Shown piece by piece: positions 26,421-35,573 of a stretch of DNA of 64,000 nt. How positions within the stretch are numbered: the first letter of the stretch is position 1; each line of letters opens with the position of its first letter. A program made the position numbers and the translations under genes. The DNA lies in contig NZ_CP072596.1 of assembly GCF_017815535.1 (NCBI RefSeq), positions 2,759,614-2,823,613 on the forward strand. The letters are read 5' to 3'. The stretch is from Tessaracoccus sp. MC1865 (GTDB lineage: Bacteria > Actinomycetota > Actinomycetes > Propionibacteriales > Propionibacteriaceae). The notes under the pieces were generated by a model. It saw only the letters and a program-made list of their open reading frames with translations. It had not been told where the DNA came from and searched no databases.

Positions 26421-26496
26421 CATCCGGGGCCCGCGATCGCCCACACAACGGCCCCTATGCGCGCAAGAATGGGTGATCCTCCCGAAAGGACTCCCC

Positions 26497-27597
26497 ATGA
26501 CCGATCTCTGGAGCCAGGACCCCCGGTACGCGCTGCGGGTCACACCCGATTTCGACCTGGCCACGTTCGACCGCAACTCCACCCCGGGCTGGGAAGGCAG
26601 CAAGGACGACGCCAAGGAGTACATCGCCGGCAACGAGCAGCTGCTCAACGAGCTCCAGGAACGGTTCTTCGCCCACGGTCGCTCCGGGGGCACGAAGAAG
26701 ATCCTCGTCGTGGTGCAGGGCCTCGACACCGCGGGCAAGGGCGGCATCGCCCGCCACGTCTTCGGGCTGTTCGACCCCCAGGGCATCCGGCTCACCAGCT
26801 TCGGGGTACCCACCGAGGAGGAACGCTCGCACCACTACCTCTGGCGCGTCGAGAAGGCTCTCCCCCCGCCCGGCCTCATCGGGTTGTTCGACCGCTCCCA
26901 CTACGAGGACGTGCTCGTCGTGCGGGTGGAGGGCATCGTGGAGGAGGACGTCTGGTCCAAGCGCTACGACGAGATCAACGAGTGGGAGCAGCAGCTCGTC
27001 GACGACGACACCGTGGTGTTGAAGTTCGCCATGATGGTCTCGAAGGACGAGCAGGCCAAGCGCCTCATGGAGCGCATCGACCGCCCCGACAAGCGGTGGA
27101 AGTACAACCCCGGCGACCTCGACACCCGGGCCAAGTGGGACGAGTTCCAGGAGGCCTACGCGGACGTCTTCCGCCTCACCAGCACTGGGTACGCACCGTG
27201 GATGGTGTTGCCGGCGGACCGGAAGTGGTACTCGCGGCTGGCGGTCACCGAGATCCTGCTGCGCACCCTCATCGACATGGACCTGCGCTGGCCCGAACCC
27301 GAGGAGGGGTGGACGCCGGAGCGGGAACGCGCCCGCCTGGCGGAGACCATGAGTACCGAGGCGCTGGCCGAGGACTTCGCCGACACCGAGGAGACCGTCC
27401 TCGATGCGATCGACAACAGCCTCGAGGCGTCGGAGGACGCCGCCCGGATCCGCACCCAGGCGGAGCCGCAGGACGTGCAGCAGACCGCCGTCGCGGAGGT
27501 GGAGGGCAAGCGGGCCGCGCTCCTGGCGGATCTCGACGCGACGCTGGCGCACAAGCGGGAACTGCTCGACCAGCGGGGCAGGCCCGTCGGCAAGTAG
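26497..27597 (+). CDS. PPK2-family polyphosphate kinase
   Basis: A 366-residue enzyme that moves phosphate between polyphosphate and nucleotides. Start ATG 26497 is preferred because GAAAGGA lies 7 to 13 bases upstream. The Walker A-like loop GLDTAGKGGIARH lies near residue 75, Walker B-type LIGLFDRSHYEDV near 133, and a lid-region phrase MVSKDEQAKRLMERI near 185. After the catalytic core (about 285 residues) a helical, charged C-terminal extension of about 80 residues follows. It stands alone, with a convergent BlaI-like gene 11 bases downstream. Nucleotide preference cannot be fixed from sequence. Confidence 0.9.
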   Translation: MTDLWSQDPRYALRVTPDFDLATFDRNSTPGWEGSKDDAKEYIAGNEQLLNELQERFFAHGRSGGTKKILVVVQGLDTAGKGGIARHVFGLFDPQGIRLTSFGVPTEEERSHHYLWRVEKALPPPGLIGLFDRSHYEDVLVVRVEGIVEEDVWSKRYDEINEWEQQLVDDDTVVLKFAMMVSKDEQAKRLMERIDRPDKRWKYNPGDLDTRAKWDEFQEAYADVFRLTSTGYAPWMVLPADRKWYSRLAVTEILLRTLIDMDLRWPEPEEGWTPERERARLAETMSTEALAEDFADTEETVLDAIDNSLEASEDAARIRTQAEPQDVQQTAVAEVEGKRAALLADLDATLAHKRELLDQRGRPVGK

Positions 27598-27608
27598 GGC
27601 GGGAAGCG

Positions 27609-27965
27609 CTAGACGAGTTCCGCGGGGCGTTCCAGCGCGGTGCGCTCGTCATCAGGCAGGTACCGCACCAGCAGCTTCAGCGCTTCCACCCGAACCGAGC
27701 TGTCCACGCCGTCGATCTGGCGCAGCATGTCCGCAGCGATGACCTCGGCCTGCGTGCTGCGCGGCGTGTACTGCCACGCGCGGGCGACCAGTTCGCGGTC
27801 CACCAGATCCTTCTTCGTCAGGCGATCGAGCACGGTCATCACAGTCGTGTATGCGAGTTCCCGCTCTTCGGAGAGCTTGGCGTGCACGTCGGCGACGCTC
27901 ATGGGCGCTTCCGCGGCCCAGAGCACCTCCATCACACGCTGCTCGAGTTCACCCCTGGATGACAT
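27609..27965 (-). CDS. BlaI/MecI/CopY-family repressor
   Basis: A 118-residue winged-helix repressor: MSSRGELEQRVMEVLWAAEAPMSV with a recognition helix around AYTTVMTVLDRLTKK and a C-terminal dimerisation helix. Start ATG 27965 is supported by TATGCT 6 bases upstream (27972-27977), implying a leaderless mRNA. No BlaR-type sensor protease is nearby. It is divergent from cydA across a 78-base gap that holds inverted repeats, so it probably controls the cytochrome bd genes and itself. Confidence 0.88.
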   Translation of the reverse strand: MSSRGELEQRVMEVLWAAEAPMSVADVHAKLSEERELAYTTVMTVLDRLTKKDLVDRELVARAWQYTPRSTQAEVIAADMLRQIDGVDSSVRVEALKLLVRYLPDDERTALERPAELV

Positions 27966-27971
27966 GGGGCA

Positions 27972-28037
27972 AGCATAGGCGCTACTCGTCCCTGTTTTAG
28001 CGACAGGTTGTCGAAGTACGACGCAAAGTAGTACCGT
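27972..28037. promoter_or_regulatory. Divergent promoters of the BlaI-like gene and cydA
   Basis: Leftward -10 TATGCT at 27972-27977. Rightward TTGTCG (28008-28013), an 18-base spacer and TACCGT (28032-28037), 6 bases before the cydA ATG. A dyad, CGACAGGTTGTCG (28001-28013), overlaps the rightward -35 box, and GTACGACGC with AGTAGTAC follows. These are candidate sites for the adjacent repressor. Confidence 0.55.
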
Positions 28038-28043
28038 GCGGCC

Positions 28044-29525
28044 ATGGATCCTGTGATTCTTGCACGGTGGCAATTCGGGATCACCACCGTCTACCACTAC
28101 CTTTTCGTCCCCATCACGATCGCCATGTCAATGCTCGTGGCGGTCCTCCAGACGTTCTGGGTGCGCACCGGCAAGGATGCCTACCTGCGCCTCACCAAAT
28201 TCTTCGGCAAGCTTTTCCTGATCAACTTCGCGTTGGGTGTCGTGACCGGCATCGTCCAGGAGTTCCAGTTCGGCATGAACTGGTCCGAGTACTCACGATT
28301 CGTCGGCGACGTGTTCGGCGCACCGCTCGCGCTCGAGGCGCTGCTGGCCTTCTTCCTCGAGTCCACGTTCCTGGGCCTGTGGATCTTCGGCTGGGACAAG
28401 CTGCCCAAGTGGCTGCACCTCATGGCCATCTACATGGCCGCGTTCGGCACCATGCTGTCGGCCGTGTTCATCCTCGCGGCGAACTCGTGGATGCAGCACC
28501 CCGTCGGAACCATCTTCACGAACGGCCGCGCTGAGCTCGACGGTGTCGACGGCTTCCTGGAGGTGCTGAGCAACCCGGTGTTCCTCGTCACCTTCCCGCA
28601 CGTCATCTTCGGCGCCTACATGGTGGCCGGCGGTCTGCTCGCGGCCATCGGCGGCTGGCACCTGGCCAAGCTCAACCGCGACGGTGAAGCCAAGCCCGGC
28701 GACACGCAGGCCTACCGCTTCGCCACCAAGTTCGGCGCCTGGGTGCTGCTCGTGGCCTCCGTCGGTGTCATCTTCACCGGCGACCTCCAGTCCAAGATCA
28801 TGACCGAGGTGCAGCCCATGAAGATGGCCGCCGCCGAGGGACTGTTCTACACGGAGGAGAACGCCTCGTTCTCCATCGTGACGATCGGCAACCTGGAGGG
28901 CACGGAGGAGGTCTTCGCCATCAAGATCCCCGGCCTGCTGTCCACCCTCTCGGGCCACGAAACGGTCAAGGGCATCAACAACCTGCGCGACGAGTACGCC
29001 GCCAACGGCTTCCAGCGCTTCGATGAGACCAAGACCACGCTCCAGACCCAGTACGCGGCCGAACTCCAGGCCAACTACGAGGTGGACCCCATGCCCAACG
29101 TGGCCGTGTCCTACTGGACCTTCCGGCTCATGATCGGCCTGGGCTTCATCGGCATCGCGATCGCTGCCTTCACGCTCTGGAGCGTTCGCAAGGACCGCCT
29201 GCCGAAGTACAGCCGGTTCTGGACGGTGTTCATGTTCGCCATGCCGCTGCTGCCCCTCTTCGCCAACTCGTTCGGCTGGATCTTCACCGAGATGGGCCGC
29301 CAGCCGTGGCTGGTCGCGGGCGTGCTGCCCACCCAGGCAGGCGTCTCCGCCTCCGTTTCGGCGGGCGAGGTGCTGTTCTCCATGATCGTCTTCACCCTCC
29401 TCTACGGCGGCCTGGCCGTCCTCGAGGTGTGGCTGTTCCTCAAGTACGCGAAGGCCGGTCTCCCAGAGGTCGCCCCCGTCGAGGTACAGACGGATGCCGA
29501 CGCCCCGATGAGCTTCGCTTACTGA
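28044..29525 (+). CDS. cydA: Cytochrome bd ubiquinol/menaquinol oxidase subunit I
   Basis: A 493-residue membrane subunit that carries hemes b558, b595 and d and reduces O2 to water with quinol electrons. The N-terminal RWQFGITTVYHYLFVPITI contains the heme His near residue 19. The conserved GRQPW motif appears as MGRQPWLVAGVLPT near residue 415. About nine transmembrane helices are visible, with a short Q-loop between helices 6 and 7. It starts the cyd locus, with cydB 11 bases downstream. A -10 box 6 bases before the ATG suggests a leaderless mRNA. Confidence 0.97.
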   Translation: MDPVILARWQFGITTVYHYLFVPITIAMSMLVAVLQTFWVRTGKDAYLRLTKFFGKLFLINFALGVVTGIVQEFQFGMNWSEYSRFVGDVFGAPLALEALLAFFLESTFLGLWIFGWDKLPKWLHLMAIYMAAFGTMLSAVFILAANSWMQHPVGTIFTNGRAELDGVDGFLEVLSNPVFLVTFPHVIFGAYMVAGGLLAAIGGWHLAKLNRDGEAKPGDTQAYRFATKFGAWVLLVASVGVIFTGDLQSKIMTEVQPMKMAAAEGLFYTEENASFSIVTIGNLEGTEEVFAIKIPGLLSTLSGHETVKGINNLRDEYAANGFQRFDETKTTLQTQYAAELQANYEVDPMPNVAVSYWTFRLMIGLGFIGIAIAAFTLWSVRKDRLPKYSRFWTVFMFAMPLLPLFANSFGWIFTEMGRQPWLVAGVLPTQAGVSASVSAGEVLFSMIVFTLLYGGLAVLEVWLFLKYAKAGLPEVAPVEVQTDADAPMSFAY

Positions 29526-29536
29526 CAGGTTGAGAC

Positions 29537-30637
29537 ATGTTGAATCTGCTTGAAACCACCGTTCAGACCCCGATCCTCGTGGCCGTCTGGTTCCTCCTGG
29601 TCGCCGTCCTGTGGATCGGCTTCTTCTTCCTCGAAGGCTTCGACTTCGGCGTGGCCATGCTCATCCCCGTGTTCGGCAAGAACGAGAAGGAGAAACGCGT
29701 CATCGTCAACACCATCGGCCCCCTGTGGGACGGCAACGAGGTGTGGCTGCTGACCGCGGGCGGCGCGATGTTCGCCGCCTTCCCCGGCTGGTACGCGACG
29801 ACGTTCTCGGCGTTGTACCTGCCGCTCCTGCTCGTGCTCGTCGGGCTGATCCTGCGTGGCGTCGCGTTCGAGTACCGCTCGAAGCACCACGACTCGAAGT
29901 ACCGCTCCATGCTCGACTGGTTCGCCACCATCGGCTCCTTCATCCCGTCGCTGGTGCTGGGCGTCGGCTTCGCCAACTTCGTCGTTGGCCTGCCGCAGGC
30001 CACCGTCGACACCCCCGTGGGACCGGCGCCACTGTTCGACGGCACCTTCTGGGGCCTCTTCGGCCCGTTCGCCCTGCTCGGCGGCGTGCTGCTCGTCGTG
30101 CTGTTCCTGGTGCACGGCTCGATGTTCCTGGCGCTGAAGACCAGCGGCATCATCCATGACCGCGCCAAGGCGTTCGCGTCGAAGGTCGGCTGGCTGGCCG
30201 CGGCGCTCGTCGCGCTCTTCGTGATCGGTCAGAACATCTTCTGGCCGGCCACCTCCGAGTTCGGCGACTTCTCGATCTACGCCTGGGTGGCCGGGGCGGT
30301 TGCGATCATCGCGATCGTGGCGGGCACGCTGCTGATCACCAAGGGCCGCGACGGCTGGGGCTTCATCTCCACCGGCATCACCGTGGTGGCGCTGTTCACC
30401 GGCATCTTCCTGAAGATGTACGGCAACCTGGGCTTCGCCCAGAACGAGACCATCGCCATCGGCGAGCGCCTCACCATGCTGTCGGCCGCGTCGTCGCCCA
30501 CCACTCTGACGATCATGACGTGGGCGGCAGTGATCTTCGTGCCCATCGTGATCGCGTACCAGAGCTGGAGCTACTACGTGTTCAGCAAGCGGATCTCGAC
30601 GAAGAACATCCCCGACGAGGTGCAGGTCGCTGCCTGA
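29537..30637 (+). CDS. cydB: Cytochrome bd oxidase subunit II
   Basis: A 366-residue polytopic partner of CydA with about eight to nine helices. The family phrases FFFLEGFDFGVAML near the N-terminus and GPLWDGNEVWLLTAGGAMFAAFP near residues 58 to 80 are present. It stabilises the heme-binding subunit in the membrane. It is co-transcribed with cydA. A hairpin and then a separately regulated rhodanese gene come between it and cydDC. Confidence 0.97.
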   Translation: MLNLLETTVQTPILVAVWFLLVAVLWIGFFFLEGFDFGVAMLIPVFGKNEKEKRVIVNTIGPLWDGNEVWLLTAGGAMFAAFPGWYATTFSALYLPLLLVLVGLILRGVAFEYRSKHHDSKYRSMLDWFATIGSFIPSLVLGVGFANFVVGLPQATVDTPVGPAPLFDGTFWGLFGPFALLGGVLLVVLFLVHGSMFLALKTSGIIHDRAKAFASKVGWLAAALVALFVIGQNIFWPATSEFGDFSIYAWVAGAVAIIAIVAGTLLITKGRDGWGFISTGITVVALFTGIFLKMYGNLGFAQNETIAIGERLTMLSAASSPTTLTIMTWAAVIFVPIVIAYQSWSYYVFSKRISTKNIPDEVQVAA

Positions 30638-30654
30638 CCTCCGGATCCCGACGA

Positions 30655-30688
30655 CGAGGGGCTCGCTTCGGTGGAAGTGGGCCCCTCG
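30655..30688 (+). terminator. Hairpin after cydB
   Basis: CGAGGGGC (30655-30662) pairs with GCCCCTCG (30681-30688) across an 18-base loop, 18 bases after the cydB stop. No T-tract follows, so it may be a weak terminator or attenuator rather than a full stop. Confidence 0.4.
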
Positions 30689-30695
30689 CCCGCTC

Positions 30696-30718
30696 ATATA
30701 TACCGGTGGGGGTATGAT
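30696..30718 (+). promoter_or_regulatory. CsoR/CstR-like operator over the rhodanese promoter
   Basis: ATATATACCGGTGGGGGTAT runs into the -10 box TATGAT (30713-30718), which is 6 bases before the GTG start at 30725. The TACC-n-GGGGGTA core resembles CsoR-family operators, including the one at 41428. Control by a copper or persulfide sensor of this family is inferred. Confidence 0.5.
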
Positions 30719-30724
30719 GTTGCC

Positions 30725-31051
30725 GTGCGCACGTTCCTCCTCGCCCTGGTCCTGTCCCTCACCGCCGTCCTCGCCGCCTGCGGCACCGGGGAGACGGCCG
30801 AGCTCCCCACCGACGCGGTGTACCTCGATGTCCGCACCGCGGAGGAGTACGACGCCGGTCACGTCGAGGGAGCACGCAACATCGACTTCTACGCCGCAGA
30901 CTTCGCAGACCAGCTCGCGGAACTGCCGAAGGACGACCAGTACGTGGTCTACTGCCAGAGCGGCAACCGCTCCGGGCAGGCCAAGGCCCTCATGGACGAG
31001 ATGGGCTTCACCGACGTCATCGACGGCGGCGCCTACGCCGACCTGCGGTGA
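30725..31051 (+). CDS. Rhodanese-like lipoprotein
   Basis: A 108-residue protein with a lipoprotein signal peptide (TFLLALVLSLTAVLAAC, Cys at the lipobox LAAC) and a single rhodanese domain: YLDVRTAEEYDAGHVEGA and the active-site loop CQSGNRSG. It would sit on the outer membrane face and handle sulfane sulfur or a thiol carrier. Start GTG 30725 is fixed by the -10 box 6 bases upstream; an upstream extension would spoil the signal peptide. It lies between cydB and cydD, an unusual position. CydDC exports reduced thiols, so a sulfur link is possible but unproven. Confidence 0.85.
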   Translation: MRTFLLALVLSLTAVLAACGTGETAELPTDAVYLDVRTAEEYDAGHVEGARNIDFYAADFADQLAELPKDDQYVVYCQSGNRSGQAKALMDEMGFTDVIDGGAYADLR

Positions 31052-31098
31052 CTCGCACGCCCGGCTGAGCGCCGGACGCCCTGTGGAAGGATGATGGA

Positions 31099-32709
31099 GT
31101 GGCCGGACCCATCCATCCCAGACTCCTGAAGCGCGCCGAGGCGACCCGCAGGTTCCTGGTGGCCACGGTGGTCGTCGGCGTGGTCACGGCGGGGCTGCTG
31201 ATCGCCCAGGCCAGGCTCATCGCCGACTGGGTCACCCTGGCGTTCGACAGCGGCGGTTTCCCACCCGGCTGGGGCACCGCCCTGGTGCTGCTGCTCCTCG
31301 TGTTCCTGGGCCGCGGCCTCCTGGCCTGGCTCAACTCGTGGCTGGCGCACCGCAGCGCGGCCTCCGTGAAGTCGACGCTGCGTCGCGACGTGCTGGCGGC
31401 CAGGCTGGCCACCCCGGTGGGGGCCACGTCGTCGGCGTCCCTGCTGCGCACCGTCACGCAAGGACTGGACGCGCTCGACGGCTATTTCAGCAAGTACCTC
31501 CCACAACTCGGCCTGGCCGTCACCGTGCCGCTGCTCGTGGGCGGCACCATCCTGCTGGCAGATTGGCAGTCCGCGCTGATCATCGCGTTCACTCTGCCGC
31601 TCATCCCGGTGTTCATGGCGCTGATCGGATGGACGACGGAGAAGGCCACGCGGCACTCGTACTCCGTGGCAGACCGGCTGGCCAACCACTTCGGCGACCT
31701 CATCAGCGGCCTCCCCACGCTGCAGGCGTTCGCGCGCGCCCGGGCCCAGAAGCGCGGCGTGGACCTCACCGAGGAGCAGTACCGCGGCGCCACCATGAAG
31801 GTGCTCTACATCTCCTTCCTGTCGGCGTTCGCGCTGGAGCTGCTGGCGTCGCTGTCGGTGGCGATCGTCGCGGTCACGGTGGGCTTCCGGCTGGTTTACG
31901 GCGACGTCGACTTCACCACCGCCCTCTTCGTCCTCATCCTGGCGCCGGAGGCCTTCCTGCCCGTGCGGCAGGTGGGCGTGCACTTCCACGACTCAGCCGA
32001 CGGCATCGCGGCCGCCGATGCCGCGTTCGAGGTGATCGACGCGGCCCAGGCCCACGCGGGAACGCTGCCCGCGCCGGAAGGCGCCCTCGTCCTGGACGCG
32101 GTGTCGTTCACCTATCCCGGAGCGGCCGGCCCCGCCGTCGACCAGCTGAACCTGCGGGTGGAGCCCGGCGAGGTGGTGGCGCTGAGCGGGTCCTCGGGCG
32201 GCGGCAAGTCCACGACACTGGCCATGACCATGGGCTTCCTCACGCCGGATTCCGGCACGGTGTCCGTGGGCGGCGTCTCCCTGACCGACATCGACCTGGC
32301 CTCGTGGCGGGCCCAGGTGGCGTGGGTGGCGCAGGAACCGGGGCTGGTCAACGGCACCGTCGGCGACAACGTGGCCCTCGGCCATCCCCCCGCCCGGGAG
32401 GCGGACCTCGCCCAGGCGCTGGCCGACGCCGGGGCCGATTTCGGCCTCGACAAGCACGTGGGCGACGACGGGGAGGGCCTGTCCGCCGGCGAGCGGCGCC
32501 GCGTCGCGCTGGCCCGCGCGTTGGTGCGGATCAGGCTCGGCGGCGCGCGGCTGCTCGTGCTCGACGAGCCGACGGCCGGCCTGGACGCTGCCACGGAGGC
32601 GCACGTCATCGGGGCCGTCCGCGCCACAGGCGCAGGCGCCCTCATCGTCAGCCATCGGCCCGCCGTGCTGGCCGCCGCCGACCGCGTGGTGGAGGTGGTG
32701 CTGGCATGA
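31099..32709 (+). CDS. cydD: Cytochrome bd biogenesis ABC protein CydD
   Basis: A 536-residue half-transporter with six transmembrane helices and an ATPase domain (Walker A SGSSGGGKST, signature LSAGERRR, Walker B LLVLDEPTAGLD). GTG start 31099 has GGAAGG 8 bases upstream. CydDC is needed to assemble the bd oxidase and moves thiols or heme-related molecules across the membrane. Its stop overlaps the cydC start by 4 bases. Confidence 0.93.
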   Translation: MAGPIHPRLLKRAEATRRFLVATVVVGVVTAGLLIAQARLIADWVTLAFDSGGFPPGWGTALVLLLLVFLGRGLLAWLNSWLAHRSAASVKSTLRRDVLAARLATPVGATSSASLLRTVTQGLDALDGYFSKYLPQLGLAVTVPLLVGGTILLADWQSALIIAFTLPLIPVFMALIGWTTEKATRHSYSVADRLANHFGDLISGLPTLQAFARARAQKRGVDLTEEQYRGATMKVLYISFLSAFALELLASLSVAIVAVTVGFRLVYGDVDFTTALFVLILAPEAFLPVRQVGVHFHDSADGIAAADAAFEVIDAAQAHAGTLPAPEGALVLDAVSFTYPGAAGPAVDQLNLRVEPGEVVALSGSSGGGKSTTLAMTMGFLTPDSGTVSVGGVSLTDIDLASWRAQVAWVAQEPGLVNGTVGDNVALGHPPAREADLAQALADAGADFGLDKHVGDDGEGLSAGERRRVALARALVRIRLGGARLLVLDEPTAGLDAATEAHVIGAVRATGAGALIVSHRPAVLAAADRVVEVVLA

Positions 32710-34328
32710 GGAAGACAGTCCTCCTGGCCCGGGAGTTGATGGACGCGACACCCAAGGGTCGCCGTCGGTTCCTGCTGGCGGTGCTGCTGGCGATGCTCGC
32801 CTCCAGTTCCTCCGTCGCGCTGCTGGGCGTCTCCGCCTGGCTGCTGTCGTTCGCCGCGATGGCGCCGCCGGTGCTGTACCTGCAGGCCGCCGCCGTGGGC
32901 GTGCGCGCGTTCGCCATCTCGCGGGGCGTCTTCCGCTACCTGGAGCGCATCGTCGGCCACGACCTGGCCCTGCGCATGCAGACGGCGCTGCGGGTGCGCG
33001 TCTACGAGAAGCTGGCCGCCACCACCCTGATCGGCAGGCGTCGCGGCGACCTGCTCACGCGCGTCGTGGCAGACGTCACCGCCATCCAGGACCTCGTGGT
33101 GCGCGTGGTGATCCCGTTCGTCTCGGCCGCGCTGGTCGTCGTGGCCACCGCGGTGATGTTCAGCGTGTTCAACTGGCCCACCGCCCTCGCGCTGCTGGCG
33201 ACCGCGCTGCTGGCCGGGGTGGTGCTGCCGTGGTGGACCCAGCGGGCCAGCCTCGCCGTCGACCTGGCGGCGGTGCCCACCCGGGGTCGCCTGGCGGACG
33301 GCGTGCGCGAACTGGCGCGGACCGCCACGGATCTGGTGGCCTACGGCGCCGACTCCGCCGCGCTCGACAGGCTGCTGGGGATCGACGATGAACTGCGCCG
33401 GCAGGAGGCCCGCGGCGCCTGGATCCGCGGCATCGCCACAGGCGGCCAGTTGGTGGCCTCGGGGCTAGCCGTCGGGGCTGCGCTGTGGTTCGGCACCGGC
33501 GCCCTGACGGCGGGAAACCTGGACCCGCGTCTGCTGGCCGTGCTCGTCCTCACCCCGCTGGCGCTGCACGAGGTGCTCGGCACCTTCGCGCAGGCGGCGC
33601 AGACCTACACCCGGGCGCGCTCCGCGCTCGGCCGCCTCTCCGAGGTGCTGGAGGTCGAGCCTGTCGGCACCGGCGACGTGGTGCCCGGCGACGGCGCACC
33701 GGGCCTCCTCCTGGAGGACGCGACCATCGGCTGGCCGCTGCCCGACGGCGACTCCGTGGCGGTCCAGGAGCACGTCTCCCTGTCGGTGGCCCCGGGCGAG
33801 CGGGTGGCGCTGGTGGGACAGTCGGGCGTCGGCAAGACGACCCTGGCCGCCACCGCCATGGGGCTCATCCCCGCACTGGCCGGCCGCGTGTCGCGGGGCG
33901 GGCGCGTCGGCTACCTGGAGCAGGACGCCCACATCTTCGCCACCACGGTTGCGGAGAACGTGCGCATCGGCGACAAGGACGCAACCGATCAGGCCGTCGT
34001 CGACGCGCTGGCGAAGGCCGGGCTGCCGATGGACCCGCAGCGACGGCTGGGCGAATCAGGCACGACGATCAGCGGCGGCGAGCGTCGTCGCCTCGCGCTG
34101 GCGCGGCTCCTGGTGGGCACGCGCGACCTCATCATCCTCGACGAGCCCACCGAGCACCTGGACCGAGAGACCGCCGACGCGCTGATGCGCGACGTGTGGG
34201 CCGCCTTCGCGGACGAGCCCGTCCTGGTCATCACGCACGACCCGGACGTGGTGGCTCAGTGCACCAGGGTGGTGCGGATGAGCCCCGCCGGCCAGTCCGC
34301 CTCCCCCGTGGTCAGCGGAAGCTCATAG
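32706..34328 (+). CDS. cydC: Cytochrome bd biogenesis ABC protein CydC
   Basis: A 540-residue partner of CydD. Start ATG 32706 (MRKTVLLARELM) is in the ATGA overlap with cydD; the same frame is open far upstream but that is shadow. Six helices are followed by an ATPase domain with Walker A GQSGVGKTT, signature ISGGERRR and Walker B LIILDEPTEHLD. The Q-loop is in GYLEQDAHIF. The end overlaps the convergent glycerate kinase gene by 17 bases. Confidence 0.93.
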   Translation: MRKTVLLARELMDATPKGRRRFLLAVLLAMLASSSSVALLGVSAWLLSFAAMAPPVLYLQAAAVGVRAFAISRGVFRYLERIVGHDLALRMQTALRVRVYEKLAATTLIGRRRGDLLTRVVADVTAIQDLVVRVVIPFVSAALVVVATAVMFSVFNWPTALALLATALLAGVVLPWWTQRASLAVDLAAVPTRGRLADGVRELARTATDLVAYGADSAALDRLLGIDDELRRQEARGAWIRGIATGGQLVASGLAVGAALWFGTGALTAGNLDPRLLAVLVLTPLALHEVLGTFAQAAQTYTRARSALGRLSEVLEVEPVGTGDVVPGDGAPGLLLEDATIGWPLPDGDSVAVQEHVSLSVAPGERVALVGQSGVGKTTLAATAMGLIPALAGRVSRGGRVGYLEQDAHIFATTVAENVRIGDKDATDQAVVDALAKAGLPMDPQRRLGESGTTISGGERRRLALARLLVGTRDLIILDEPTEHLDRETADALMRDVWAAFADEPVLVITHDPDVVAQCTRVVRMSPAGQSASPVVSGSS

Positions 34329-35403
34329 CCACCTGGCGTCCCGCTTCCCTCGCCACTGCGATGGGGTCCGCCAGGGCGCGCTCACCGGCAAGGTCCCAGA
34401 GCGCGACGGCGAGGCCGTGGAAGTCCACGTCCTGGCGGCCGGCCACCAGCGCGACCGGCAGTTCCCTCCCCCGCGCCTCCCCGACCTCGGAAGCGATCTG
34501 CCGCACCACGTCGACGGCCTTGCCGCTGAAGCTCTGGGCGTCGAACGAGCCCTCCCCCGTCACGACGAGGTCGGCGTCCTGCATGGCCTCGCGGAGCTCG
34601 ATCGCGTCGGCCACCACCCGGGCGCCGGAGGTGGTGGTGGCGCCCCAGAGCTGCAGCGCGAAGCCTGCGCCGCCCGCCGCGCCGGCGCCGGGTGCGTGGG
34701 GGTCGCCTCCCACCACCGCGGCCCAGTGCGCGAGGTTGGCGTCCATCTCCTCGATGAGGGAGGCGCCGCCCTTCTGCGGCCCGAACACCGCCGCCGCGCC
34801 GTCGGGGCCGAGCAGCGGGTTGGTCACGTCGGACAGCACCAGGGCACCGCGTTCGGGCGGCGGCACGACGCCGGCCCACTCCACGGCCGTGATTGCGGGC
34901 AGTGCGGCGTTGCCCAGCTGCTCGGTGAGCGCGGGCGGCTGGGGCGCGCGCCCCACGCTGAGGCCGAGCGCCACGAGCAGGCCCAGTCCGCCGTCGGTGG
35001 AGGCGCTGCCACCGAGGGCCAGGAGGAGCCGGGTGGCGCCGGCGTCCAGCGCGGCGCGGATGGCCAGGCCGAAGCCGCGGGTGTGCGCCTCACGTGGGGC
35101 CAGATGCCCGATGGTGGTGAGCCCGCAGCAGTGTGCCAGCTCCACCACGCCCGTGCCGTCCGGGAGCCGCACCCACGACGCGTGCCGGGGGTTGCCGAGC
35201 GCGTCGACCGTGTCGAGCGGCAGCCGCTCGGCCCCCGCGAGGGTGGCGAAGGCGTCGAGGGTGCCCTCCCCGCCGTCGGCCATGGGGCGGATGGTCAGGC
35301 GGTCCGCCGGGCGCACGTCGACCCACCCGTCCGCGATCGCATGTGCGGCCTGGACGGCGGTCATGGTCGACTTGAAGGAGTCGGGTGCGATCACCACGCG
35401 CAT
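34312..35403 (-). CDS. Glycerate kinase
   Basis: A 363-residue member of the GlxK/GarK family (glycerate 2-kinase type). The N-terminus MRVVIAPDSFKSTMTA and the phrases PMADGGEGTLDAF, LALGGSASTDGG and VVTGEGSFDAQS are diagnostic. It phosphorylates D-glycerate on the path into lower glycolysis. It is a single gene convergent with cydC. TACCGT lies 5 bases before the ATG, so a leaderless start is possible. Confidence 0.93.
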   Translation of the reverse strand: MRVVIAPDSFKSTMTAVQAAHAIADGWVDVRPADRLTIRPMADGGEGTLDAFATLAGAERLPLDTVDALGNPRHASWVRLPDGTGVVELAHCCGLTTIGHLAPREAHTRGFGLAIRAALDAGATRLLLALGGSASTDGGLGLLVALGLSVGRAPQPPALTEQLGNAALPAITAVEWAGVVPPPERGALVLSDVTNPLLGPDGAAAVFGPQKGGASLIEEMDANLAHWAAVVGGDPHAPGAGAAGGAGFALQLWGATTTSGARVVADAIELREAMQDADLVVTGEGSFDAQSFSGKAVDVVRQIASEVGEARGRELPVALVAGRQDVDFHGLAVALWDLAGERALADPIAVAREAGRQVAMSFR

Positions 35404-35573
35404 GGACGACGGTAACCCGGAGGGGGTCTACAACGCGAGCACTTCGCGGCAGTCGCCCTCCGACACGCCGGTGGAACGGCGTGGAAACCCTGGGATGGCG
35501 CCCGGTTGCCCACGGTTCGACCGGCTGCCACGCCCGCCGACAGGCGCCCGCGATCAGCCGCTAGAGTGGCCGG

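Noticed and set aside
31338-34328. A 996-codon frame starting inside cydD
   Set aside because: The portion before 32706 is a shadow of cydD in another frame; the real cydC begins at the ATGA overlap.
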